This document shows, piece after piece, positions 25,633 to 33,475 of a DNA stretch of 64,000 bases. The position numbers and the translations under genes are program-made. The first letter of the stretch is position 1, and each line of letters starts with the position of its first letter. The notes under the pieces are model-generated. The model ran no database searches. It saw only the letters and a program-made list of their open reading frames with translations, and had not been told where the DNA came from. This DNA comes from Streptomyces hoynatensis (lineage in GTDB: Bacteria > Actinomycetota > Actinomycetes > Streptomycetales > Streptomycetaceae): NCBI RefSeq assembly GCF_003626535.1, contig NZ_RBAL01000001.1:682001-746000 (forward strand). The letters run 5' to 3'.

Positions 25633-26373
25633 TCAGAAGCGGCCGTCTGAGGTGAGCCCGAGGTGCGCGGAAAGGGCCGCGCGCCCCGCCTCGGTGAGCC
25701 GCACGGCGCGCCCCGTGCCGCGCCGCGCGACCCAGCCCGCCTCGAAGGCGTGCCGGCACAGCGCGGCGCCCACCGCGCCCGCCAGGTGCGGACGGCGTTC
25801 GGTCCAGTCGAGGCAGGCGCGGGTGGGCGGGCGGCGCCCGCCGGGCCGCGGGGCCAGGCCGAGTTCGGCGAGCCAGGCCGCGCCGCGCGGGGTGAGGCGG
25901 AGATCGTGCGCGCCGTCCAGCAGGCCCCTGGCGGTCATCGCGTCGGTGAGGGCGACGCCGAGGGCGCCCGCCAGGTGGTCGTAGCAGGTCCGGCCCGCCG
26001 CCAGCGCCCTGCGGCGGCCTGCGGCCGACAGGGAGCGCGGCGGGGCGGCGGCCGGCGCCAGCGCGGCGAGGCTCTCCACGACCGCGGCCACCTCGGGACC
26101 GGCCAGCCGCACGTAGCGGTGCCGCCCCTGGCGCACCTCGCTCAGCAGCCCGCCGTCCACCAGCGCGTTCAGGTGCTCGGTGGCCGTCGAGGGGGCCACC
26201 CCGGCCAGCCTGGCCAGTTCGGTCGGCGTCCACGCACGGCCGTCGAGCAGCGCCAGGCAGAACCCGGCGCGGGTGTCGTTGGCCAGCAGCGCCGCGAGGG
26301 CGGCGAGGTCCCGATCGGCCTCCCGCCCGGCGCGCTGGGCCCCGGTCTGCCGGGTCTCCGCCGTGCCTCGCAT
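25633..26373 (-). CDS. ArsR-like winged-helix regulator
   Basis: 246 residues. An ArsR-type HTH lies at about 25-85 ([41 protein letters not shown] and wing [10 protein letters not shown]). A longer C-terminal region with a second wing-like segment follows, ending [21 protein letters not shown]. No CXC metal-binding motif of ArsR/SmtB metal sensors is present, so a metal ligand is unlikely. The ATG at 26373 follows a TGGGGGT tract. It is divergent from lspA across a ~165-bp gap. Target unknown. Confidence 0.8.
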   Translation of the reverse strand: MRGTAETRQTGAQRAGREADRDLAALAALLANDTRAGFCLALLDGRAWTPTELARLAGVAPSTATEHLNALVDGGLLSEVRQGRHRYVRLAGPEVAAVVESLAALAPAAAPPRSLSAAGRRRALAAGRTCYDHLAGALGVALTDAMTARGLLDGAHDLRLTPRGAAWLAELGLAPRPGGRRPPTRACLDWTERRPHLAGAVGAALCRHAFEAGWVARRGTGRAVRLTEAGRAALSAHLGLTSDGRF

Positions 26374-26537
26374 ACCCCCAGCATGACGCGCCGGCGTTTC
26401 GGCCCGCGCCGAAGCGTTCCCCGCCGGGACCGGGGCGGGCCCGGCGGGTCCGTACGCTGGGAGGGGCCGGTCCCGCGCGCGGGACCGCGAACGGCGCGCC
26501 CGGATCCCCCGGGCGAGGGACTTCGAGGTGGCTGAAC

Positions 26538-27245
26538 GTGACCGACGCGACCAACCCGACACAGGCGGCGCCTGCCGCGCACGCGACGGATGTGGCGGAT
26601 GTGGCGGATGTCCCGGATGCGGCGGATCGAGGGCGGGGCGCGGGCGCCGGGGCCCGGGGAGAGGGCGGGGCGGCCAGGCGGCGCGTTCCCCTGCTCCTCG
26701 CGGTGGCGGGCCTGGCCTACGCGATCGACCTTGGCACCAAGCTGGCCGTGGTCGCCCGGCTCGAACACCACGCCCCGGTCGGGCTGATCGGCTCGTGGAT
26801 GGAGCTGCGGGTGATGCGGAACTCCGGCGCGGCCTTCGGCATCGGCGGGGCGACGACCCTCGTGTTCACGGTGATCGCCATCGGCGTGGCCGCGGTGATC
26901 TTCCGCCTGGCGCGCCGGCTCTACAGCAGGCCGTGGGCGCTCGCGCTCGGGCTGCTGCTCGGCGGCGCGCTGGGCAACCTCACCGACCGCCTCTTCCGCG
27001 CCCCGGGCGACCTGCAGGGGGCGGTCGTCGACTTCATCGCCGTCCGCGGGTTCAGCGTGATGAACCTCGCCGACTGGGCGATCGTCTGCGGCGGGGCGCT
27101 GATCGTGCTCTTCTCCTTCTGCGGCTGGGAACTCGACGGCACCACCCGCGGCGGGGCGACCCCGGCGGGGGCCGCCCCGGTCCCCGGCCCCCGCGCGGAG
27201 GCGGGGCCCGCGCGGCCGGGCGACGGCCGCGGCCCGGGGGCCTGA
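26538..27245 (+). CDS. lspA: Lipoprotein signal peptidase II
   Basis: 235-residue inner-membrane aspartic protease that cleaves prolipoprotein signal peptides after lipidation. Both catalytic Asp residues are present: Asp150 in GNLTDRLFR and Asp179 in NLADWAI; the NSGAAF motif at 95-100 is also kept. Four membrane segments span about 50-200. An extra N-terminal 45 residues (repeats of DVAD) and a Pro/Gly tail lie outside the core. GAGGTGG is 7 nt before the GTG. No rluD or ileS neighbour is present, unlike the usual location, so a second copy elsewhere is possible. Confidence 0.93.
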   Translation: MTDATNPTQAAPAAHATDVADVADVPDAADRGRGAGAGARGEGGAARRRVPLLLAVAGLAYAIDLGTKLAVVARLEHHAPVGLIGSWMELRVMRNSGAAFGIGGATTLVFTVIAIGVAAVIFRLARRLYSRPWALALGLLLGGALGNLTDRLFRAPGDLQGAVVDFIAVRGFSVMNLADWAIVCGGALIVLFSFCGWELDGTTRGGATPAGAAPVPGPRAEAGPARPGDGRGPGA

Positions 27246-27348
27246 GCCGCCGGCCCCGCCGCTGCGGCGGGCGCGGCACCCGCCGGGGCCCGCGCGGGCG
27301 CGATCCTTCGGCGCCGGCCGAACTGCCGGGCGCCTAGCGTCCCCGGGT

Positions 27349-28038
27349 ATGGAACACGTCGCGATACGGCCCCCCATCCTGTACTTCGGCACCCCCGTGG
27401 TGCTGCTGAGCACGGAGAACGAGGACGGCTCGGCGAACCTCGCGCCCATGTCCTCGGCCTGGGCGCTGGGGCAGGTGGTGGTGCTCGGGCTCGGCCCCGG
27501 GGGCCAGACCGCCCGCAACCTGCGCAGCCGCCCCGAGCTCGTGATCAACCTCCCCGCGCCCGGGCAGTGGCGGGCGGTGGAACGGCTCGCGCCGCTGACC
27601 GGCGCCGACCCGGTGCCCCCGCACAAGACGTGGGCCAGGTTCGAGCGGGACAAGTTCGGCGCGGCCGGGCTGCGCCCCGAGCCCTCCGTGCTCGTGCGGC
27701 CCCCGCGGGTGGCGGGCTGCCCGCTGCAGTTGGAGGCCAGGGCCGAGGCGGTCAGGCCGGACGCGGCGGGCGATTTCGTGATCGTCGAGGCGCGGGTGCT
27801 CCGGGTGCACGCGGACCCGCGGATCGTGGTCGGGGACACCCAGCACGTGGACCCGGCGGCCTGGCGGCCCCTCGTCTACAACTTCCGCCACTACTTCACC
27901 CTCGGCCCCGAACTCGGCGCCTCCTTCCGCACCGAGACCCCGGGCCGCGCCGCCCGGCCGCCGCGCCCCGAGGGGCCCACGGCCCGGCCGGAGCCGGCCG
28001 GGGAGGCGGCGCAGGAACGCGGCCGGCCGGCGCGCTGA
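27349..28038 (+). CDS. Flavin reductase-like FMN-binding split-barrel protein
   Basis: 229 residues. The split barrel covers about 8-185 with PVVLLSTENEDGSANLAPMS, GQTARNLRSRPELVINLP and HYFTLGPELGASFRTETPGR. Similar proteins are annotated as flavin reductase or flavoredoxin. An Ala/Pro/Arg tail follows. It could reduce flavin for a partner enzyme; no monooxygenase is adjacent, so the partner is unknown. Confidence 0.8.
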   Translation: MEHVAIRPPILYFGTPVVLLSTENEDGSANLAPMSSAWALGQVVVLGLGPGGQTARNLRSRPELVINLPAPGQWRAVERLAPLTGADPVPPHKTWARFERDKFGAAGLRPEPSVLVRPPRVAGCPLQLEARAEAVRPDAAGDFVIVEARVLRVHADPRIVVGDTQHVDPAAWRPLVYNFRHYFTLGPELGASFRTETPGRAARPPRPEGPTARPEPAGEAAQERGRPAR

Positions 28039-28102
28039 CGGGCGCGCTGACCGGCACCCCGGCCGGCACCCAGGCCGGCGCGCGGCGCCGCCGGGAAAGG
28101 CC

Positions 28103-29149
28103 TTACCGGCCGGGGGCGGCCGTGGACTGGCGGGCCATCAGCTCGGTGGGGAAGGTGGTGACGCCGCCGGGCGGCGGGGTCTCGCGGCCGAGGACCAGCC
28201 GCCCGGCGCGGGCCGCGGCGTCGTGCAGCGGCAGGCGCACCGTGGTGAGGGCGGGCGTGGCGTCCACCGCGAAGGGCAGGTCGTCGAAGCCGGTGACCGA
28301 CACGTCCTCGGGAATGCGCAGCCCCCGGTCGCGCAGCGCCGCGCAGACGCCGAGTGCCACGGTGTCGTTCGCCGCCAGGATGGCCGTCAACCCCGGGTCG
28401 CGCCGCAGCAGTTCGAGCGCACCGTCGTAGCCGGCCGCGCGGTCGTAGGCGCCCTGCACCGTCAGCCGCTCGGCGTCCCCCGCCAGGCCGGCCGCGGAAA
28501 GCGCCTCGCGGTGCCCCTCCAGCCGGTGCCTGGTCGTGGTGCGGCCGGCGGGGCCCGCCAGGTAGCCCAGGCGGCGGTGGCCGAGGGAGAGCAGGTGCTC
28601 GGTCAGGCGGCGGGCGCCGCCGCGGTTGTCGAAGGTGACGGTCAGGGGCCCCGGCTCGGGCAGCGGGGGGCGCCCGCAGAGCACGACCTGCGCCCCCGCC
28701 GCCTCAAGGCGCCGCAGGCGCGCGCCGAGGGCCTCGGCGTGCCCCGGGTCCTCGACGGCGCCGCCGGTGAGGACCACCCCGGCGGCGCGCTGGCGCTGGA
28801 GGAGGGTGAGGTAGGTCAGCTCGCGCTCGGGGAGGCCCCCGGTGTTGCAGACGATGGCCATCTTGTGCCCGGCCCCGTCGGGCCCCGGGCCGATCTCGGA
28901 CTGCACCGCGCTCGCCATGATCCCGAAGAAGGGGTCGGCGATGTCGTTGACCAGCACCCCGACCAGGTCGGAGCTGGCCGCGGCCAGGGCGCTGGCCGGG
29001 CCGTTCACCACGTACTCCAGCTCGTCGACGGCCCGCAGCACGCGGCTGCGGGTGGAGCCGGCCACCGGGTAGTTCCCGTTGAGCACCCGGGAGACGGTCG
29101 CCGCGGACACCCCCGCGCGGGCCGCCACGTCCGCCAGCGTCACTGACAT
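28103..29149 (-). CDS. LacI-family transcriptional repressor
   Basis: 348 residues. The N-terminal LacI HTH (VTLADVAARAGVSAATVSRV, then LNGNYPVAG) is complete, with a YVVNGPASALA hinge and a periplasmic-binding-like sensor domain (DLVGVLVNDIADPFFGIMAS, and VTGFDDLPFAVDATPALTTV near the end). It is divergent from a three-gene carbohydrate operon, and a LacI-type box (about 29206-29219) lies between. It should repress that operon until a sugar or intermediate binds. Confidence 0.93.
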   Translation of the reverse strand: MSVTLADVAARAGVSAATVSRVLNGNYPVAGSTRSRVLRAVDELEYVVNGPASALAAASSDLVGVLVNDIADPFFGIMASAVQSEIGPGPDGAGHKMAIVCNTGGLPERELTYLTLLQRQRAAGVVLTGGAVEDPGHAEALGARLRRLEAAGAQVVLCGRPPLPEPGPLTVTFDNRGGARRLTEHLLSLGHRRLGYLAGPAGRTTTRHRLEGHREALSAAGLAGDAERLTVQGAYDRAAGYDGALELLRRDPGLTAILAANDTVALGVCAALRDRGLRIPEDVSVTGFDDLPFAVDATPALTTVRLPLHDAAARAGRLVLGRETPPPGGVTTFPTELMARQSTAAPGR

Positions 29150-29205
29150 GCCTTCGCTCCCACACTTGTCCTTCCCCGTGGGGAGAGGTTAGCTTCTGTC
29201 GATGT

Positions 29206-29219
29206 AGAAAGCGCTTACT
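29206..29219. promoter_or_regulatory. LacI-type operator
   Basis: GAAAGCGCTTAC centred on the palindrome AAGCGCTT (29209-29216) is close to the usual LacI/GalR-family palindrome. It lies 20 bp before the ATG of the oxidoreductase gene. Confidence 0.7.
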
Positions 29220-29238
29220 TGCCCAGGAGGCACAGCCC

Positions 29239-30399
29239 ATGACCACACGCAGGACCGTCAGGATCGCCATGAACGGGGTCACGGGACGAATGGGGTACCG
29301 GCAGCACCTCGTCCGTTCGATCCTGGCCATCCGCGAGCAGGGCGGCGTCGACCTGGGCGACGGCACGGCGATCTGGCCAGAGCCGGTGCTGCTCGGCCGC
29401 CGCGAGCACGCCCTGCGCGAGATCGCGGAGCGGCACGGCCTGCCCGCGGAATCGGTCTCCACCGACCTCGACGCCGTCCTGGGCGACGACTCGGTCGACA
29501 TCTACTTCGACTCCCAGATCACCGCCGCCCGCGAGGAGGCGCTGACCAAGGCCATCGCGGCCGGCAAGCACCTCTACACCGAGAAGCCCACCGCGGGCGA
29601 CCTTCAGGGCGCGCTGCGGCTGGCCAGGCTCGCCAACGAGGCCGGGATCAAGACCGGCGTCGTGCAGGACAAGCTGTTCCTGCCCGGCCTGCTCAAGCTG
29701 CGGCGGCTGGTGGAGGGCGGCTTCTTCGGCCGCATCCTCTCGGTGCGCGGCGAGTTCGGCTACTGGGTCTTCGAGGGCGACTGGCAGGCCGCCCAGCGCC
29801 CCTCCTGGAACTACCGCACCGAGGACGGCGGCGGCATCGTGCGCGACATGTTCCCGCACTGGGAGTACGTGCTGCACGGGCTGTTCGGCCGGGTGGAGAG
29901 CGTGCAGGCGCTCGCCGTCACCCACATCCCCGAGCGCTGGGACGAGCAGGGCAAGCCCTACCAGGCCACGGCGGACGACGCGGCCTACGGCATCTTCGAG
30001 CTCGCCGGCGGCACCGTCGCCCAGATCAACTCCTCCTGGGCGGTCCGGGTCAACCGCGACGAGCTGGTCGAGTTCCAGGTCGACGGCACCGAGGGCTCGG
30101 CCGTCGCCGGCCTGCGCACGTGCCGCGTCCAGCACCGCTCCGCCACCCCGAAGCCGGTGTGGAACCCGGACATCCCGGCCACCGAGGTCTTCCGCGAGCA
30201 GTGGCAGGAGGTCCCGGACAACGGTGAGTTCGACAACGGCTTCAAGGCGCAGTGGGAGCTGTTCCTGCGGCACGTCGTGGCGGACGAGCCCTACGACAAG
30301 GACCTGCTGGCCGGCGCCAGGGGCGTGCAGGTCGGCGAGCTCGGGCTGCGTTCCTCGGCCGAGGGCCGCAGGCTGCCCGTGCCCGAGCTGAGCCTGTGA
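29239..30399 (+). CDS. Gfo/Idh/MocA-family oxidoreductase
   Basis: 386 residues, NAD(P)-dependent sugar or sugar-acid dehydrogenase family. The Rossmann half begins VRIAMNGVTGRMGYRQHLV (the loop reads NGVTGRMG rather than GxGxxG). The YTEKPTAGD stretch has the EKP dinucleotide-binding motif, and the catalytic half contains GGGIVRDMFPHWEYVLHGLF, with the usual D-x-x-x-H. AGGAGG precedes the ATG by 8 nt. It is the first gene of the LacI-controlled operon. The exact sugar is unknown; inositol-like or 3-keto sugars are possible. Confidence 0.9.
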   Translation: MTTRRTVRIAMNGVTGRMGYRQHLVRSILAIREQGGVDLGDGTAIWPEPVLLGRREHALREIAERHGLPAESVSTDLDAVLGDDSVDIYFDSQITAAREEALTKAIAAGKHLYTEKPTAGDLQGALRLARLANEAGIKTGVVQDKLFLPGLLKLRRLVEGGFFGRILSVRGEFGYWVFEGDWQAAQRPSWNYRTEDGGGIVRDMFPHWEYVLHGLFGRVESVQALAVTHIPERWDEQGKPYQATADDAAYGIFELAGGTVAQINSSWAVRVNRDELVEFQVDGTEGSAVAGLRTCRVQHRSATPKPVWNPDIPATEVFREQWQEVPDNGEFDNGFKAQWELFLRHVVADEPYDKDLLAGARGVQVGELGLRSSAEGRRLPVPELSL

Positions 30400-30442
30400 C
30401 CCCGCGAGGCACCCACCGCCGAGGAGAGGAGCGAGCCACCCC

Positions 30443-31618
30443 ATGATCCGACTGCCCGACAGCCAGGGCCGGTTGCGCGACTACCAGCCCCGCGCCGAGC
30501 CCGCCGACCACCCGCCGGGCGAGGGGCCGCTCGCCGCGCGCGTCGTCTACTCGGCCGCCCACGTGGTCGCCGACCCCTTCGCCGACACCACCCCGGACGG
30601 CCCGGCCGCCGTCGACTGGGAGGCCACCCTCGCCTTCCGCCGCCACCTGTGGGCGCACGGCCTCGGCGTGGCCGAGGCGATGGACACCGCCCAGCGCGGC
30701 ATGGGCCTGGACTGGGGCGGGGCGGCGGAGCTGATCCGCCGCTCCGGCGCGGAGGCGAAGGCCGTCGGCGGGCGCATCGCCTGCGGCGTGGGCACCGACC
30801 AGCTCGCGCCGGGCACCGCCTCGCTCGCCGCCGTGTGGGCCGCGTACGAGGAGCAGCTGGCCGTCGTCGAGGAGACGGGCGCGCAGGCCATCCTCATGGC
30901 CTCCCGCGCGCTTGCCGCCGCGGCCCGCGGCCCCGAGGACTACCTGGAGGTCTACGGGCACCTGCTGCGGCAGGCCGCGGAGCCGGTCATCCTGCACTGG
31001 CTCGGGCCGATGTTCGACCCGGCGCTCGAAGGCTACTGGGGCAGCGCCGACCTGGACGCGGCCACCGGCACCTTCCTGCAGATCATCGCCGCCGACCCGG
31101 CCAAGGTGGACGGCGTCAAGGTCTCCCTCCTCGACGCGCGCCGCGAGGTGGAGCTGCGCCGCCGCCTCCCGGCGGGGGTCCGCTGCTACACGGGCGACGA
31201 CTTCCACTACCCGGAGCTGATCGCCGGGGACGAGCAGGGCTTCAGCCACGCCCTGCTCGGCATCTTCGACCCGCTCGGCCCGCTCGCCGCGCACGCGGTG
31301 CGGACGCTGGACGCGGGCGAGGGGGGCGAGAAGGAGAACACGGCCGGCTTCCGGGCGGTGCTCGACCCCACCGTCCCGCTGTCCAGGCACCTCTTCCAGG
31401 CGCCGACCCGCTTCTACAAGACCGGCGTGGTCTTCCTGGCCTGGCTGGCCGGGCACCAGGAGCACTTCGCGATGGTGGGCGGCCTGCAGTCCGCGCGCTC
31501 GCTGCCGCACCTGGCCCGCGCCTACGAACTGGCCGACGGGCTCGGCCTGTTCCCGGACCCCGGCCTGGCCGAGTCCAGGATGAGGCACCTGCTCGCGGTG
31601 AACGGGGTGACGGCGTGA
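30443..31618 (+). CDS. DUF993 family protein, dihydrodipicolinate-synthase-like
   Basis: 391 residues, recognised as DUF993, predicted to be a TIM-barrel aldolase related to DapA. Characteristic stretches are EAMDTAQRGMGLDW, VILHWLGPMFDPALEGYWGS and VDGVKVSLLDARREV; the last has the Lys (in GVKVS) that may form the Schiff base. Second gene of the operon, 43 nt after the oxidoreductase. It probably cleaves a keto-sugar acid or related intermediate. The next gene overlaps by four bases. Confidence 0.85.
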   Translation: MIRLPDSQGRLRDYQPRAEPADHPPGEGPLAARVVYSAAHVVADPFADTTPDGPAAVDWEATLAFRRHLWAHGLGVAEAMDTAQRGMGLDWGGAAELIRRSGAEAKAVGGRIACGVGTDQLAPGTASLAAVWAAYEEQLAVVEETGAQAILMASRALAAAARGPEDYLEVYGHLLRQAAEPVILHWLGPMFDPALEGYWGSADLDAATGTFLQIIAADPAKVDGVKVSLLDARREVELRRRLPAGVRCYTGDDFHYPELIAGDEQGFSHALLGIFDPLGPLAAHAVRTLDAGEGGEKENTAGFRAVLDPTVPLSRHLFQAPTRFYKTGVVFLAWLAGHQEHFAMVGGLQSARSLPHLARAYELADGLGLFPDPGLAESRMRHLLAVNGVTA

Positions 31619-32451
31619 CGCACGAGGACCTGCGGGACTTCTCGCTCAACCAGATGACCGTCAGGCAGCTCTCGCTGCCCGAGCTGGTCAATGGCCTGCT
31701 GGCGGCCGGGGTGCCGGGCGTCGGGCTGTGGCGGGAGCCGGTGGCGGAGTTCGGCCTGCAGGCCGCGGCCCGGCTGGTCCGCGAGGCCGGCCTCACCGTC
31801 ACCTCGCTGTGCCGGGGCGGCTTCTTCACCGCGATCGACCCGGCCGAGCGGGCCCGCGCCCTCGCGGACAACCGCGCGGCCATCGACGAGGCGGCCACCC
31901 TGGGCACCGACACGCTGGTCCTGGTCTCCGGCGGCCTGCCGCCGGGCAGCCGCGACCTGGCCGGGGCCCGCGAGCGGATCGCCGACGCCCTGGGCGAACT
32001 CGCCCCCTACGCGGCCGAACGCGGCGTGCGGCTGGCGATCGAGGCGCTGCACCCGATGTACGCGGCCGACCGCTGCGTGGTCTCCACCCTGGCGCAGGCC
32101 CTGGACCTGGCGGAGCGCTTCCCGGCCGAGCAGGTCGGCGTCGTCGTGGACACCTACCACCTGTGGTGGGACGACGCCGTCGCCGAGGGGATACGGCGGG
32201 CGGGGGCCGGCGGGCGCATCCACGCCTTCCAGTTCGCCGACTGGGTCACCCCGCTGCCGGCCGGGGTGCTCAACGGCCGCGGCCAACTCGGCGACGGATC
32301 GGTCGACTTCCGCTGGTTCAGGTCGCAGGTCGAGGCGGCGGGCTACCGCGGCCCGGTGGAGGTCGAGCTGTTCAACGACGGGCTGTGGGCGCGCGAAGGA
32401 CACGAGGTGCTGAGGGAGACGGTGGCCCGCTACCGCGCGCACGGGCGCTGA
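31615..32451 (+). CDS. Sugar phosphate isomerase/epimerase (AP endonuclease 2-like TIM barrel)
   Basis: 278 residues. A xylose-isomerase-like barrel starting VTHEDLRDFSLNQMTVRQLS, with metal-binding residues in LAIEALHPMYAAD (Glu), VGVVVDTYHLWWD (Asp/His), IHAFQFADW and YRGPVEVELFND (Glu). The GTG at 31615 overlaps the DUF993 stop as GTGA. Third and last gene of the LacI-controlled operon. Likely epimerises or isomerises a keto-sugar. Confidence 0.88.
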   Translation: MTHEDLRDFSLNQMTVRQLSLPELVNGLLAAGVPGVGLWREPVAEFGLQAAARLVREAGLTVTSLCRGGFFTAIDPAERARALADNRAAIDEAATLGTDTLVLVSGGLPPGSRDLAGARERIADALGELAPYAAERGVRLAIEALHPMYAADRCVVSTLAQALDLAERFPAEQVGVVVDTYHLWWDDAVAEGIRRAGAGGRIHAFQFADWVTPLPAGVLNGRGQLGDGSVDFRWFRSQVEAAGYRGPVEVELFNDGLWAREGHEVLRETVARYRAHGR

Positions 32452-32533
32452 CCCGCGCCCCCCTGAACGCCGCCCCGTCCCGGGTGAAGCCGCCCCGGGT
32501 CGGGGCGGCTTCATGCCGCGGGCGGGCGCCCCG

Positions 32534-33475
32534 TCACTCGACGGAGCCGGTGCCCAGGACGTGGAGCCGGATGCGGTCCAGGGTGGCGTCCTCCAGGCAG
32601 CCCTCCAGGCGGTGCTCGTCGTGGGCGGAGAGCGAGGGGTGCACGGTGGCGGCGTACAGGCCCTCGTCGAGGCGGGTCATCCCGGCCTGGCCCAGCGGGA
32701 CCGAGGTGGCGTCCCGGCAGCGTTCCCACAGCTGGCGCGCGGCCAGCGCGGAGCGCTCGGCCGTGACGCCGTGGCCCTCGACGGTGAAGAGCAGCGAGGT
32801 GGCGGTCGCCTCGCCGTGCTCGGGCGGCGCCGTCTCCGTCAGCTCGGCGAGCCCGGCGACGAGCAGCGCGCACAGGAGCGCGGCGGTCAGCCAGGCCAGG
32901 CCGCGCAGCCCGCCGCGGGTGGAGCCTGGGCCAGCGAGGGCCGGGCGCGGCGGCAGGTCCCGCGCCCCGGCCAGGTAGCCGCCGGGCGGCGCGGCGAGCA
33001 CCGCGAACCTGCGGGCCAGGCGGCGTCCCGCGGCGGGACGGGCCGTGGCCCCCGCCGCCCGCTCGACCAGCCAGGCGAGGCCGGAGAGCGCCGCGCCCGT
33101 GGCCATCAGCACGGGGACGAAGACGTGGCTGTGGTGTTCCCACTCCAGCGCCTCCGTGCCGCGTTCGAGCCAGGAGAACCGCGGGCCGCCCGCGGCGGTC
33201 CGCGCCTCCTCGCCCGCCGGGGCGCCCTCGGCGCCGCGCAGGGCGGCGAGGATCTCCCGCTGCCTGGCGTCGCCCTCGCCGAGCCGCCGCTCCAGGCGGG
33301 CCAGCCGGTCGAGGACGGCGAGGGAGAGCAGCAGTACCTCGACGACGAGGAGCAGCACGCCGCAGACGATCGTGCGCTGCCACTGCCACCGGTAGAGGTA
33401 GACGACCAGGAAGCAGGCCGCCCCGAGCGCGGCGGCCCCGCCGAGGAGGTAGGCGGCGGACCTGGCGCCCCTCAT
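32534..33475 (-). CDS. Uncharacterised membrane protein coupled to a PEP-synthase-like gene
   Basis: 313 residues with no family I recognise. Two N-terminal hydrophobic helices (AAYLLGGAAALGAACFLVVY and TIVCGVLLLVVEVLLLSLAV) are followed by a coiled segment (LDRLARLERRLGEGDARQRE), further membrane segments near VFVPVLMATGAALSGLAWLV and GLAWLTAALLCALLVAGLAE, and a soluble C-terminal domain with two cysteines. The ATG at 33475 overlaps the upstream stop as ATGA. It may tether or sense for the neighbouring enzyme. Confidence 0.75.
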   Translation of the reverse strand: MRGARSAAYLLGGAAALGAACFLVVYLYRWQWQRTIVCGVLLLVVEVLLLSLAVLDRLARLERRLGEGDARQREILAALRGAEGAPAGEEARTAAGGPRFSWLERGTEALEWEHHSHVFVPVLMATGAALSGLAWLVERAAGATARPAAGRRLARRFAVLAAPPGGYLAGARDLPPRPALAGPGSTRGGLRGLAWLTAALLCALLVAGLAELTETAPPEHGEATATSLLFTVEGHGVTAERSALAARQLWERCRDATSVPLGQAGMTRLDEGLYAATVHPSLSAHDEHRLEGCLEDATLDRIRLHVLGTGSVE

